From NCBI GenBank assembly GCA_963691815.1, contig OY829659.1, positions 5,912,515-5,976,514 of the forward strand: a DNA stretch of 64,000 nucleotides, in the 5' to 3' direction. Shown here in pieces: positions 1 through 12,764 of this stretch. The notes below the pieces were generated by a model, which saw nothing but the letters and a program-made list of their open reading frames with translations, ran no database searches and was not told the origin of the DNA. Numbering within the stretch: position 1 is the first letter of the stretch; every line of letters begins with the position of its first letter. The translations under genes were made by a program, and so were the position numbers. Origin of the DNA: Echiichthys vipera (lineage: Eukaryota > Chordata > Actinopteri > Perciformes > Trachinidae).

Positions 1-2006
1 TAGTTCCTTGTTTTATGATGAAATGCTTGCAAAAGAAAAAAAGATGTCCACTCACAGCGCCGCGAGCACAGCTAGACTCTTAGCTTTGTGTAATCTGTGA
101 GCAACAGGACAAGATTTTGGTATCTGAAGCGATCTGGTTTCCATTTGGAGTCAGGAGTAGTACTGACCAATCACTGCTGAGTGGGATTTGGTTGCTTTGA
201 CGTAAATTGTCCGTGTGGAGCAACCTGACTCCACAAGACTGGTTGATTCTCATTTTCTCTGCAGATCCATCAGGGAACTTTCGTTTGGAGATCTTATGGG
301 AAGGGGCGAAAATACTGGTTGCTGGTTGGATAAACCATCTGTCTATCACCAACATACGGGCCAAACCAACCAATCAGATCGAAGAAGCTTATGACGTACT
401 AACAGGCAAAGCTCAGAAAGTAAACAACATGTCAGTAAAGGATATTTGCTTTGCGTTACCCACATTTACGGATTTTGTGTGCCAGGTCCATATTCCGACA
501 GAAGGATCCAAGAGAGAAATGCGCTAGCGAGCGGTTTGATCCATAGCTGCGCTCATCTCATCCGTGGAAGCCGCCATGTTGTTTACACTGAACAGTTGCT
601 TCTCATTGAGTCACACTTCGACTTGCCTCGAAACCAACGCTGATTGGTTCGGACGCTCGGAGAACTTGGAGAACCAAATTTTCTCCGCAGCACGTTACCA
701 GAGTGATCTGCGCGTAAGATACAATGGAGCGAGGCTACGTGTGGAGAGCAAAAGGGGTGAGACACATCAAATCATACTGTACTTACTGCGTCGCTGTGAT
801 GGTCTATGTGGACTGTGAAAAAACATTTGGCGCATAAGCTGTGCTCACTGCGGGAGAAGCTTGTTTACCTTAGTGACCGCATGCATGTGTTGAGTGTCCT
901 CTGGCAGCATTTGGGCGTCAGCATTTGGTTGCATATAGGGAAATCAAATCCACCAAAAGGTAACGGACGGTGATGCGTGTGTTTGTATGAAGGCAGTGGA
1001 TAAATTACAAACTTGCCTTTAAAAGCAGATATTAGTTTTTTAAACTAAACTGATAAGAGTTGTTTTCATCCTCCTCGGAACAGTGCAGGTAGACGTGACG
1101 GACGGCTGTGGATGTCTGTTTTTTCCCATCAGTGCTGCTATGCTCAAAGTTAAGAAAGGTTACCCGGGATGATCGAAGAACTGCAACAAGATAGGAATGA
1201 CTTTTTACAGCCTGTTATCATCATTTCATCAAGTGCCTGAAGGAAGAAGAAGAAAAGAACGTCGGCTCTTGAACCGCAAATGTCAGCCTGTAGCGAAGGT
1301 GACGCTGTGAAAAAGGGCAGCGAGCGAATCAGGGTTATCCAATATCAAGCAATCCGCGGACGTTCAGGAATGCTGAGCGCTCTGTGGCTGCTGATTGGCC
1401 CGAGGCTGCGGTCATACGACCCTCTGACCCCCTCCAGCTGTTTGAGGGGGCCATTACCTGACAAGTCACCTCTGCCAGCCCGACAAAGGAAGAAACTGAT
1501 GGTAAGAGGAGCTGAGCAGGAGGGTCTGCGCACTTGTGAGTCATGTTTCATTAGTTGAAGCCCTCAGACAAAGAACTGTCAGCTCTGACGCATCAGGCCG
1601 TTTTTATTTACCGTTTCTCCTGACATTTTTCTACCTAGCTAGTCATTTATCAATGCACTTTCTTTATGTACCGTCGGGAACGCTTTTCACTCAGGCTGGG
1701 TTCAAGGTCGGTCATTCAACGCACTGGGGAGCTGTGAGGGCAAAGGAAAAAAACAAACCGCTGCAGGACACGTACTTCTGCACTCTGGGCTCACAGTGTT
1801 CTTTAGTTGACTCATTTAGACGGGTTACGCATGAAAGGAAAAACCTGGATAAACTAGGCTCGATTGTAGAGATTGTAAAGGTCACAAGAAATTCCCCTAT
1901 TGGCGATATTGCTTTAAGAAGAACGATATTATCGTACAAGAACAAGTTGAAGAGAGAGAGAAACTCGCATACAGTAGATATAAAAATCCATGAGTTTGAG
2001 ATGAGG
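1..2006. other. No gene recognised; CCAAT-rich stretch
   Basis: Several short open frames exist here, but none shows a recognisable domain or convincing exon boundaries. The motif ccaatca or its complement occurs near 167, 370, 642 and 1388, which is notable spacing for about 1.2 kb. Such motifs are common both in promoters (NF-Y sites) and in fish interspersed repeats, and I cannot tell which applies. No TATA box with a downstream coding start was found. Confidence 0.5.
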
Positions 2007-2335
2007 ATCGACCGATATGGATTTTTTTAGGGCCAATGCCGATTTTTTTTTTTCTCCATCAGCCTTGGCCGATGACCGATACGGACTGCCGATTTTCTTG
2101 AGCCGATATTTGAAGCAGATTCTACTTTTGCTCCCTCAGTTTACATCCTAAAAATGACACAATGATGATAACAAAGGTTACGAGTCTCAGTTTAAAAAAA
2201 GGAACATTTATTGAACCTAAAAACAAAGCGTCTCCAGCAACACGGAGCTGCCGGTGGACGCCTGCCTCTACATAATGCCAGGAAAAAAATGCATCGGCCG
2301 ATACCGTTACAACTAGAGAACGCAAATATCAGCCA
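2007..2335. mobile_element. Candidate non-autonomous DNA element with CCGAT motifs
   Basis: The pentamer ccgat occurs about seven times, clustered at the two ends (around 2010-2110 and at 2296), including atcgaccgatatgg on the left and atcggccgatacc on the right. ATCGGCCGAT is itself palindromic, so the ends are compatible with terminal inverted repeats. An A/T-rich interior separates them. No target-site duplication could be fixed. The call rests on end symmetry and on resemblance to short fish repeats, so it is tentative. Confidence 0.35.
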
Positions 2336-2339
2336 GAAC

Positions 2340-3690
2340 TTATCCAAACACTGAAGAGAGAGGGACTGAATATAGCGTTAAATTCCTAAATTATGCTGCT
2401 TAATTCAATTCCTGTTGATTATTTTTGTTCGACGTAGTGTTTGGACCCGGAAATAGTATTTTGAAAGGGCGACACGTAAGATTTAAAGACCGGATAGTTC
2501 TCCGTAAGCTTAAACAAACGAATAAATAAATAAATAGATAAAGTAAGTTCCTAGTCCTTCACTCAGATCTTTGATCACTGCAGCCGCATTTGTGTGGAGG
2601 CTTTCATTGCAAGGCTAGACTTTCTTCTTAGCGGCAGTTTACCCAAAGCGTAGAGTGCGGATTTGGTGTACGTCCATCCCTGATATAACAAATAACGAGG
2701 CACATGCCAAACTTCAAAAAGACGCCACACCAGAACACTCCCAGAACCTGTGTTAGACAGATCCTACATGTCCCGGAGAGCGTAGATGGATCACAAACAG
2801 GGATGCCACGTAGTAAAAGACTCTTCCCAGTTACACGGTGAAACCCTTCAGCTGACGACGTTGATTATTTCCTCTCGTCGGTGGGCGCCAGCGAGAGACA
2901 AGCCGTATTATTGATGGATCCTCTGACTGAAAACTCACACAGGGAGACATTTTCCAACCCGCTTCACATCGCCAGCGACAGATTCTCCATCAACCGCGTC
3001 CAGATCTGACCTTCTGAACTTCTGACCTCCTCTCCGGGTTGAGGACACCGGCCAGAAGCTTCAAACTACTTCTTCTGCTTTTCTTTCTGCTCCATTTCCC
3101 CTGCAGGTATTAAATAGAAATGTTTTTTTTCTCTCTCCCATGGTGCACTGACAGCGCTCTCTGCACCGCCTGCACTCTCCTCCAGATTAATATAGAACAG
3201 GGTCAGTAGTACAACATGCAAAACAGGCTCTTACCTTCATCTGCTTGGAGAACCACGGTTGGACATTATCTCCCTGGATGATTAATCTCCGCTCCTCTTT
3301 TACATTTACAGCCTCTTCACTCACATGTATTCAGTCAGGGAAGTGCCGACGAGGGCCCGTTTATTTAGTTTTTCATACTGTATGTTCAGCTTTTTATCAG
3401 CTGTTTAATTCTATTCAGTATTAAATATGAATACTAATCATGAGCTAGAAAGTAAGTAGCCCACTTTAAAATTACACACACTCTTTTTGCAATTCTGTGA
3501 TGAACTGTAATCAACCCCTTTTTCTTTTGTCGTTCTGACGTGAAAATTACAAAAATTGCTGCTAATGTTTTTAACTTACAGGCAAAATTAACGGGGAATG
3601 GACGTGCAGCGTACGGAGGCGGGGGACAGCGATGGTCTTTTTTGTTTTTTTTACCTGATAAGAAGATCGCTGCAGCTTCACTGTGCCTTT
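2340..3690. other. Unannotated stretch
   Basis: No open frame of note. Visible items are a short AAAT run near 2520-2540 and scattered homopolymers. I see no RNA gene, exon or clear repeat boundary. Confidence 0.5.
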
Positions 3691-3695
3691 GGGGC

Positions 3696-3960
3696 GGCGG
3701 TAGCTCAGTCCATAGGTGACTTGGCTGGGACGGCAGTAGCTCAGTCCATAGGTGACTTGGCTGGGTGACTTGGCGACCGGCGACCTAGTGTAGTCCCTGT
3801 GTGGACCATGAATGGAGCGTGGACTGGTGGCGGGAGGGGTGCCAGTTCATCTTCTGGGCACTGCCGAGGTGCTGTTGAGTAAGGCACCGAACCCCCAACT
3901 GCTCGGGGCGCTGAGCTATCGGCAGCCCCCTCGCTCTGACATCTCTCCATTAATTGCAGG
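3696..3960 (+). mobile_element. tRNA-derived SINE with duplicated head
   Basis: The head ggtagctcagtcc matches the start of a tRNA gene (A-box region). The body contains the phrase gaggtgctgttgagtaaggc followed by caccgaacccccaactgctc, which I recognise as typical of a fish SINE body. The head occurs twice in tandem as 35-bp units, 3696-3730 and 3731-3765, differing at one or two bases. No good B box follows, so transcription by RNA polymerase III is unlikely. A (TG)n tract lies just downstream. Confidence 0.6.
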
Positions 3961-3979
3961 TTTATATGGCCTGTTTGTG

Positions 3980-3981
<2 letters not shown>

Positions 3982-4012
<31 letters not shown>
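3982..4012. repeat. (TG)n microsatellite
   Basis: About 15 uninterrupted TG units directly following the SINE at 3696-3960. Confidence 0.95.
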
Positions 4013-4014
<2 letters not shown>

Positions 4015-4056
4015 CATGAATAATAACAGAGTGAAAACATTGAATTTCCCTTGCGG

Positions 4057-4099
4057 TCTTCTTCTTTTTCTTCTTCTTCTTCTTCTTCTTCTTCTTCTT
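4057..4099. repeat. (TTC)n trinucleotide repeat
   Basis: About 14 units of ttc with one imperfection near the start. This is a pure pyrimidine strand. Confidence 0.9.
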
Positions 4100-4419
4100 G
4101 AGTTTGAATGCAGTTGGTTCTAAACAGATTTGTAGTCTCTTTTTTCTTTAAAATGTAGTTTTTAGCTGCGCACAGAGACAAAAATAGCCGAGCGTTGTCG
4201 TGTCGCGCCCGTGTAGTTTAGCCATTAATATAAATCATTAATGTTCCGCTGATGGATTCATTTTAACTTCCTACATGGACTTCTCATAATATATAATTTA
4301 AGCTGTGCTAGTTGTTAATCCCGTTTTATTTAATATATTCATATTTAACTACACGCATTTATTAAACATCTTATTATATATTCTGTTTTTTATACTGTAA
4401 ATGTTGACTCTCTTTCTTT

Positions 4420-4500
4420 TCAAAATAAAACAATACATATTAACAAGGCAACAAAGTGCTTTACAGAAAAACAACAATACAAGCAAGAATAAAATATAAA
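4420..4500 (-). mobile_element. Probable LINE 3' end (short)
   Basis: On the minus strand the phrase tgtaaagcactttgt (here with one change) is typical of L2-like LINE 3' ends. The plus strand reads acaaagtgctttacagaaaa. A longer version with coding sequence occurs at 60785-61370. Only the last few dozen bases are present here, so this is a weak call. Confidence 0.35.
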
Positions 4501-4862
4501 CGGAGGGATCACAAATTAATAAATAGATGATGAATGTTCGACGTCATGAAAGAGACGATGGTGAAAAATCGATGCAACATTCAGGGGAATTATTAGCGTA
4601 CAGACGCAGAGAAGGCCTCAACGGGGACCTGTCGTCTTCCTCAGAAAATGCTTTTTCTCTTATTGATCACTCGCTCTTCCCTCCCCCTTTGACCTCCTCC
4701 TTCCTGTCTTTTTTCTCTCCACTTATGATCGTCCAGTCTTCTCCAGTCATCTGTTTTTCTCTACTTACCTCATTCTCCACCTCGAGGAGCAGTTGACATT
4801 TATAGTAAGGGAACACTAAAGAGGCGTTGCTCACATACAGCAAATACTTCTTTAGCCTTTAA

Positions 4863-5463
4863 GGGCGCACTCACACTGTCCGTCCGTCCCGTCCCCGTGC
4901 TTTAGGGTCCCTGTCCCCCCCTCCAGGCCCGTTTGTACTCACACTACCTGGGCCTCGGAGCTTCTTGCTGCCTATACGTCATCACACCGTAACACGTCAC
5001 ACGTATTGATGACGTCATCGCGATGCCTCTCTTTGTTTACAAATCTTTCCATAGACCTCGGAGTGTTTTTGCGTCTTGTCGACTGTTTTTAAATATTTTC
5101 ATCCGACCAAATCTGCAGTAAACACTCCACCTCTGCATCACACCAACGTGAACCTTTCGCCGCCATAAATGTCCGCATATGATACGTCTTTTTTTTTTTT
5201 CTATGTCCGAACAGGCGCACAGGAAATGACCTCAGAACCGCCGTAGGCCTCGTGCTCATACGCACACTCGTGCTCGTACGCACGCTTGTGCTCGTATACA
5301 TGCAAACATGCTTTACAAAAGCCCACCTCTCCCAAACGGGCCGTGGACGGCAAGCGGGCTGCAGCTAGGCGCAGAGCAGTTGCACTCACACTGGTCAAAC
5401 GAACTAGACTTTACCCGTGGAACCTGTTTGGGCACGGTACGGGTGGACAGTGTGAGTGCGTCC
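4863..5463 (-). mobile_element. PIF/Harbinger-like non-autonomous element, copy 1
   Basis: A 601-bp element bounded by 19-bp inverted ends: gggcgcactcacactgtcc at 4863-4881, and its complement with one change at 5445-5463. Both sides carry the trinucleotide TAA (4860-4862 and 5464-5466), as expected for PIF/Harbinger insertions, which duplicate TWA. A second copy is at 59550-60154 in the same orientation. The interior holds a remnant of a Myb/SANT-like reading frame (5089-5166, minus) and three 18-bp tandem units ctcgtgctcrtacgcac at 5249-5302. There is no transposase, so the element would need one supplied in trans. The family assignment is inference from the TSD, TIRs and coding remnant. 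Confidence 0.75.
5089..5166 (-). pseudogene. Myb/SANT-like protein N-terminal remnant
   Basis: On the minus strand an ATG at 5166 opens 25 codons: MAAKGSRWCD then AEVECLLQIW then SDENI, ending in TAA. The tryptophan spacing and the EVxxLLxIWxDE pattern resemble the first helix of the Myb/SANT-like DNA-binding proteins that Harbinger elements encode beside their transposase. Reading on past the stop stays open for about 20 more codons and matches the copy at 59550-60154, so the stop looks like a single-base change (CAA to TAA is one possibility). No second or third helix is present. It is a relic, not a functional gene. Confidence 0.55.
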
Positions 5464-5466
5464 TAA

Positions 5467-7080
5467 GTGCGGTCTTTAAATACCAGGTTTGCCTCCATCA
5501 CTGCTTATTTCACGAAGAAGCTTTTTGTTGTGTTTCCTCATCTACAATTCTTTGTCCTTCTATCCTTTAGCCCTCCTGTACCGTTTCACCCTCATCTTCT
5601 CTTTCTCCCTCACCTCCTTCTTCTCTTCCGGCGGGCGACTGGCTGCAGCTCCGTAATGGGGTCGTAACCTTCAGTAAATGTCTCAGAAACGTGAGATGTG
5701 GGTCGGACGGCGGCGTGTCAAGCTGAGGTCAGCGTCGCTATGAGGAATGAGGAGGGTGACGTTACGCCACACAGTCCAGACAATGAAACCAAGCAAATCA
5801 AAACCAGACGCGCCTCGGGCCTTACAGGGATAAAAGACTTATTCTGTTATTTTCCTCAGCAGGCACTTGTCTCATGGAGGGGAAAAGTCTCTGAGCGTAC
5901 GCTGAAAAATAGCGCACCAAGCGGCCACACTGAGCTGTCAACCAGCATCGGTGGAAGTTCCTGGAAAGGGTTAAAGGTTAAGTGTTGTGTCCTGCGCAGA
6001 GACTTTGTTGTGTTCAGTTTTTCAGAGCACAGATGAAACTCCCTTCACCTCCGTAGCATCGAGGTGGAAGAAATCCCAGACACAACCCTTTCTAATAACC
6101 ACATTTAAGGGAGTCTTTCAGATGTCCACCAAATGTGGTCGCAACAGCACAAAGTGTCCAGGAGGATTTTTGTTTTTGTAATATAAGCCCTGAATTACAG
6201 CGCTCGAGCAAACTTTGAGGAGCAGCTGTAGCAGAATTGAACAAAACAAACAAAAGAAAATCTAAAAAAGTATTTTCTTTCCCATCACCCTCACCCAGAG
6301 ATGTTATGTACCAAATTTGGTGATGATTGCTCAACATTTATAGGAGGAGAAGCGAAAAAACTGATTTGGACACGACTGGTCCAGGTGCAAAAGGTGCGTG
6401 GCCTGGATAGATTCGTCTGGACCCCAAAAATCCAGGAAGAAAATTGAGCATCTGTCAATTACAGTTCAAGTTTAAGTTGACACACAGACAGAGATCCCTT
6501 GCGTTATAGCTAGATTAGATGTTGATGAAAAAATATATATATTATGTCTGGGATAGGAGGAAGAAAATGCTTTGGCTTCCTGTATTTCTTTAAAGCAAAC
6601 ACAGTTGTCTCAGGCAGCGCTAAACCCTGCATACAGCAACGGTGCCCTTACAAAGTACTGTCGATTATACTCACACTTTACATCCAGTCAGCCAGAAACT
6701 CACATTGGGATTTCAGTGGCAACCAACGGATTCTTCAATACATTATGTAGCTGTATATGTTAGAGACACGTTGGAGAAATCAGAGGAGTGTGTCATGAAC
6801 TCTGGGGCCAGAGAGGGGGGAGTTACATCTTTGTTTGGGTATTTCAACACAGGAGTAGATTTACTATGAATGTCACTTAACCATGAAATCTACGATACTG
6901 CAGTTCAGCCAAAAGCCACAATTTATTAATTAAATGAACAGTAATAAAAACGTTGAGTCAGTGAAGTGAAACGAAACGTTGTCAAGTCGAGTGTCAGGCT
7001 GTCACTTTGCTGCCAAAATGTACAGTTAGACAAGGGAGCGTTGGGCTTTGTAACCTTTTTTTTTTTTAAAGCTTTTAGGA
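5467..7080. other. Unannotated stretch with a pyrimidine tract
   Basis: A pyrimidine-rich run covers about 5555-5632. Around 6300-6345 the phrase ccaaatttggtgatgattg resembles a common fish interspersed repeat, but I cannot define its ends. The open frames at 5698-6036 and 6544-6869 show no domain. Confidence 0.45.
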
Positions 7081-7126
7081 ATGTGTGTGTGTGTGCGTGT
7101 GCGTGTGTGTGCGTGTGTGTGTGTGT
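7081..7126. repeat. Interrupted (TG)n microsatellite
   Basis: TG units interrupted by gcgtgt three times. Confidence 0.9.
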
Positions 7127-7129
7127 CAC

Positions 7130-8985
7130 TTGAACTCTGCTCTCACAGTGTCATAGCAGGAGGGGAGATTAAATTGGCCAGAAAAGAGACGTCAGTCAGC
7201 TCTTATTTTTAGCTTCTCTCTCCCACATATTCACAGCACATTTAATTTTTACAACTAGAGTCACAGAACTCGTCCCTCCTGTCGGATAAAATGTAAAAGT
7301 GCTTATTTGTTTCATTCTGCAGAGACATGTTGATACTCCTCAAAGCTTTGAACATACAGCAGGTATGTGGTATCTAATAACCCACATTAATTTAACATGT
7401 GGGACCCATAAAGCTCTCAGACACTTTGTTGTAATACGTGAAAAGCAAATGTAGGCTGAGTGCAGAATGCAGTTTAGTTGTATGGGAACGTAAATGTGAG
7501 GCAATCAGGTTCTATAAGTAAAAATGTAAACGTACACGTGCAGTTGACTGACTCCCACAGTCGGATCAGAGCTGGAAATGGCACTTTTCTTGGCTCCGGA
7601 GCGCTCGGAGAAAAAAAAAATCACAGCACGAGTCGGATTTAGACGAACAGGCTATTTGAGTTAATCGACATTTGCCAAGTCTGCAAAGTGTAGTACATGA
7701 GCACACACGTACAGTACACACTTACAGACGCCAGTCAAACATTTAGTTAAACAGAAAAATACTTCTACTGCAATATGAAGTCGTCTGAGATCAGTTTTGA
7801 TATGAGATTGAGCACACATAGGAAAGAAACTGTACCCACCAATCGGCAAATAGTTAGATAATTGCCGGCCCTTTTTACCTGTTCAACCTCGTCAGCGTTT
7901 ATTTTAAGACAGGTGTTGCAGTTGACGAAGCCAGGTGTGATTGTGCAGCGCTTTCACTCCTCCAGTCGTCTCAGAAACCGACTTTAGTGGCCAGTTTTTT
8001 CCAGTCTGAAAATTGGAAGCGGTGTCAATCATGTATCGTAGAGCATCCTTAAAAAAAACCACGATGATGATGTGTGTGTGAGTTATCCATGGCCCTGACC
8101 GGCCGCAGCGAGAGGAGAGGAAATCGATGGGTGACTTTGCGAGGGTGAAGGAAAAGCTTTTCTTTTTTTAGTTGAAATGATTCTGAAGTGTGTGACACTA
8201 TTCGTCAGCCTCGAGAAGCCTAGACTGAGGTGGATCGTGAGCCTCGCTGTGTGACGAGACTCAAGGCTGTCGATGAATGGAAAAGGCTGGAAAAGACTCA
8301 AACGCGTGTGCGGTTTTATTCTCGGCTGTTGATCTTTTTCAGTCCAAAAGTGTCACTGTATTCATATTGCTGTGAACAGCTGTGTCCTGTGGTCTCTTAA
8401 GGACTGACTGTGGCTGCTGTACGTTCATAATGGGATCAAGACAGTAAGACAAAGCCCATTAAAAGCACTTATTTAATACTTTCTGTAGCTCATGGAGGAT
8501 CGTAATAACAGTCAGATAGGAGGAGCGCGTTTAAAGCCACGTGGACCCTTTAATCCACGCAGCTGCATTCAGAAACACTGGTGGCAGTTTGGACTCTGAG
8601 ACTTAATGCCACTTTGTCGGTTGTTGTTATTGAATCAAAAGCCATCAGACGTGAAGCTGGCTGGATTCAGATTGGAAGTCAATGTAGTTCAGTATCTGTT
8701 GCCTGTGAGCGGGCCTCTAATCTGACCTCTGGACTAGACTGTAATGGCTTTTTAAACCAGTTAACCTTTTGTACAAAGTGGCATTTAGCTGTAACTGTAT
8801 TAAGTGATGTGCACCTCCGCAGCATCGGCTGTTTGATGAGGAAGATGACGACAAAACGTCGACTGGCATCAAAGGTCAGCTTGCGACGTAGCTTGCGTCA
8901 CAAAGTTTGGACGGTAACGTTTATCATGCATGCTGACCCCATTTACAAAAATTTGAATGCATCTCGTATCCAGATGTGATTATTC
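7130..8985. other. Unannotated stretch
   Basis: The longest open frame (8581-8979, plus, 132 codons) has unbiased composition and no domain that I recognise. No RNA gene or clear repeat was seen. Confidence 0.5.
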
Positions 8986-8989
8986 TCTG

Positions 8990-9239
8990 TAGGGACTCTT
9001 CTCATGCTGCTGCAGAGGTTTGGTGTTATTTTCAGCAGTATTAGTGGTTAAAAAAGACGTTTTAATGCCTTCACCGTGCTCCCCCGAGCTAATCACTGTT
9101 AGCTACGTCCAGCTGTTAGCGACCCTCAGGGAAATCTCTGTTATTAGTTACACGAAAAAAACTTTCCTGATGGCTTTTTTGATGTATGTAAGTGCCGAAA
9201 AAGACCATGGGATGATTTGACGCCTAATTTACACTTTAA
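8990..9239 (-). repeat. Dispersed repeat family A, copy 1
   Basis: The minus strand aligns with 18166-18430 plus over about 250 bp, at an identity I estimate by eye above 80 percent. Shared blocks include ggtctttttcggcacttac, gtgaaggcattaaaacgtc, ttttttaaccactaatactg, gcagcagcat and aagagtccctac. The blocks keep their order, which shows common origin. Both ends are truncated relative to the 18-kb copy. No coding capacity or target-site duplication was identified, and the class of element is unknown. Confidence 0.8.
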
Positions 9240-10228
9240 TGAGTCTCCAGTGTGTCCAACGTCGCTCTCTTCTTTAGCGTCTCATCCTGCTGCAGCAGTC
9301 AGTCGGGAGGTGGCCATCTGGCTGCTGCTGTTGCTGCTGAGTTGCACGCTGGCCACAGTACTGGACGGGTAGACACGTTGCTGAAATCGGCCTTTCAAAA
9401 TCGGTTTGGGGGCATTGTTGAGGTTCAGTTCAAGAGGACTTTTCTCTTGTTGTTGCGTGGAGATGTTTTGTGTCTGGGCTGAAAGTTGTCCTGACCTGAT
9501 AGATGCGGGTGCTGTTAGTTGTGGTTTGTGGACTGAAAACGCAGTTGCATTTACACTTAAGTCCAATGTGGTCACGATGGTTTCCCAACCAACTCCGGAT
9601 CAGCCCACGATCCCTCCTTATTGTGTTTTGGTGAGTTTACACCTGTACTGAAACACATCTGAATGATGCATCTATATATTTTTTTTATAACTAAGCAGCT
9701 GAATTTTCGCAAAATATCATGTCACATGAAAATCCATCTTGTCAGGCTCAAAGTAATGTATTTGTTTGTGCTTTGGCCATAAGTCAGCCGACCAATCAGC
9801 GTCTTGTGAGGAGCTACTGGCAGTTGAGAGGGGAGAAAGAGAGAGAGCGAGGGGTGACGCCGCAAGAGTTGACTGCTTGTTCAAAACAACAATGGCGGCT
9901 CCTACAGAGGTTTGTGTCGATGCTGTAATAGCATCAGTTTTTCTTCATTGAGAGAACGGCACTGAAGGCGTTTCTGTTGACTGTCAGAAAACGCAGTCGA
10001 AACACACAGTTCATCCCTCTCTGTCTCTGTGTAAACAATAGATTGAGGAACGGAGGCCACTGTTTGTGCTCTGGGGATGTCTGAGTCACACCAACACTGC
10101 CTGGGACTGAGAGAGAGCGATGTAGAGACAGAGAGAAAGAGAGAAAGACAACATCATTCTTATCTCTCGGCGTTTGATTGTTCTCTGTTTTTATGTGTGA
10201 GAGCTTATGAGTGGGTACAATGACAGCA
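9240..10228. other. No gene; possible old repeat at 9770-9970
   Basis: The segment from about 9770 contains ccaatcagcg, a GA-rich run and aaaacaacaatggcggctcc. This resembles an interspersed repeat common in percomorph fish, recalled rather than verified. The in-frame ATG there leads nowhere useful. Confidence 0.35.
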
Positions 10229-10260
10229 GTGTGTGTGTGTGTGTGCAGTGTGTGTGTGTG

Positions 10261-10291
<31 letters not shown>
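10229..10291. repeat. (TG)n microsatellite with CAG interruptions
   Basis: Three TG blocks separated twice by gcag, giving the internal period tgtgtgtgtgcag. Confidence 0.95.
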
Positions 10292-10299
10292 CGCTTTGT

Positions 10300-11126
<827 letters not shown>

Positions 11127-11339
11127 ACCCAACCATCCACCCAACCTCCTCCCAACACAGAGTCTGAGGCTTTTTACACTACCTCATCTGACTTTCGGAG
11201 CACTTGCGTGTAATATTAAGGTCTATATTTCACATTGGAGTCAGTTGAAAGACCGGTACTTTGCATAGAGACGTGGAAGGGCGCCAAAAACGTCTTTTTG
11301 TTACTTTAATTTTTTAACATCTTGGTTTAAACTGTATCC

Positions 11340-12032
11340 ACGTATTGTCACAAATAAAAGACGACCCTCCTTTTTTAAAGAATCATTTACGAAAAAGACT
11401 TTTTGAAGACCAAATCTAATTTAACAAAAACAAGTATTTTCTCTCAATCCGATGATTTCAAACCCGCCAGTCCAACGACCAAAACCAAACTGAGTCTTTC
11501 TTCTCAAACCAGACAAAGTCCTCTGCAGGAACCTATTGGACAAACACAATGATCATGGTCAGTTTCAAAATAACCCTCAGTCAACAAAAAACCAGGTGAC
11601 ACTTCCTGCGTCTAACAGACCGGCTACGTAAATCTCAGATAACCAGGCTTCTTGACAGCTGTTGACTCTGCTGCGTTCATCACCGTTATCTTAAAATGGC
11701 GTCATAACTCCTCCTCAGTTGTCGACTTTTGGGGCGATCCCTGTGTCTCTCCATGTTTCAGACCCCTGTCGCTGTAAGCTAGTTTATTGTCAAAAATGCG
11801 ATTAAAGGCCCGTCATGAAATTAAATCGTTCTAGAGAGTGAGATTTTTGACGCCATCTGCTGTTGTGACAGTGTATTGACACGTAACACTCACACTGTGA
11901 CTCGGTGTCTGTGTCTATAGAAGCAATTACTGTGCCTTTAAAATCTAGACCCTGAAATTAAGACGACCCCACTGTTTCAGGCGGATTACCAGGAAAAAAA
12001 ACCCATCGTCTTATATTCGGGAGAATACGGTA
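11340..12032. mobile_element. TIR DNA element with long degraded ends
   Basis: The left end reads acgtattgtcacaaataaaa followed by gacgacc. The complement of the right end reads accgtattctcccgaatata followed by agacgat. These align over about 27 bp with a few changes and one extra base, so they are terminal inverted repeats of a roughly 690-bp element. Fish elements with ends reading as genomic cgaatataagacg are familiar, but I am not sure of the superfamily (Kolobok-like or Tc1/mariner-like). There is no coding sequence. The left end is more decayed than the right. Confidence 0.6.
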
Positions 12033-12258
12033 ACATTTGTTGAAAAGCAAACTTTGTCTACATTGCTATTTCATTTTATTTTTATTCAAATTAAAGCAGA
12101 ATTGCAGACAGAAGCAGTTCGTAGCGATGGGGGATGGGAGAGGAGAGATTAGGAGGGAGCTGATGAGGATTTGGAAGGGATAGAAACTGAAACTAGTCGC
12201 TAAAAGGTCAATTGAGGGGGGTGTAAATACTGCACGGCTGTTGATAAGAGGCCAAATC

Positions 12259-12421
<163 letters not shown>

Positions 12422-12566
12422 TCTCTAGTTCCAATGCAATAATCTTAAAAAACAAACCATTAAGACTCGTGACGTGTTTCCATGGAGATGGTTTTGAAAG
12501 CGCCCTCCTCAGCTGCACCACGACGGTTTAAATACAAACTGACGCTTTCATCCTTTAGGACGGCGC

Positions 12567-12612
12567 TTCCTGAATTGCCCCCCGGGGACAAATAAAGTTT
12601 TTTGAATTGAAT
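12567..12612 (+). mobile_element. LINE 3' tail fragment
   Basis: The phrase tgaattgccccccggggaca followed by aataaagttttttgaattga is also found inverted at 46512-46575. Sequence of the type cggggacaaataaagt plus a short tandem tail is the 3' terminus of 5'-truncated fish LINEs. Confidence 0.55.
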
Positions 12613-12721
12613 TTAAACAACTTCAAATTTCAAAGCAACAATCTTTTAATTGGGTTTATTGCAGTTTCGTTACATGGGAACGTAAGTTTTTAGGGGACAG
12701 GGTTGCACATGGAGACAATAG

Positions 12722-12724
<3 letters not shown>

Positions 12725-12761
<37 letters not shown>
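12725..12761. repeat. (CA)n microsatellite
   Basis: About 18 uninterrupted CA units. Confidence 0.95.
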
Positions 12762-12763
<2 letters not shown>

Positions 12764-12764
12764 A

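Noticed and set aside
3741..4181. 146-codon minus-strand frame with Glu run
   Set aside because: It is created by the TTC repeat, the TG repeat and the SINE.
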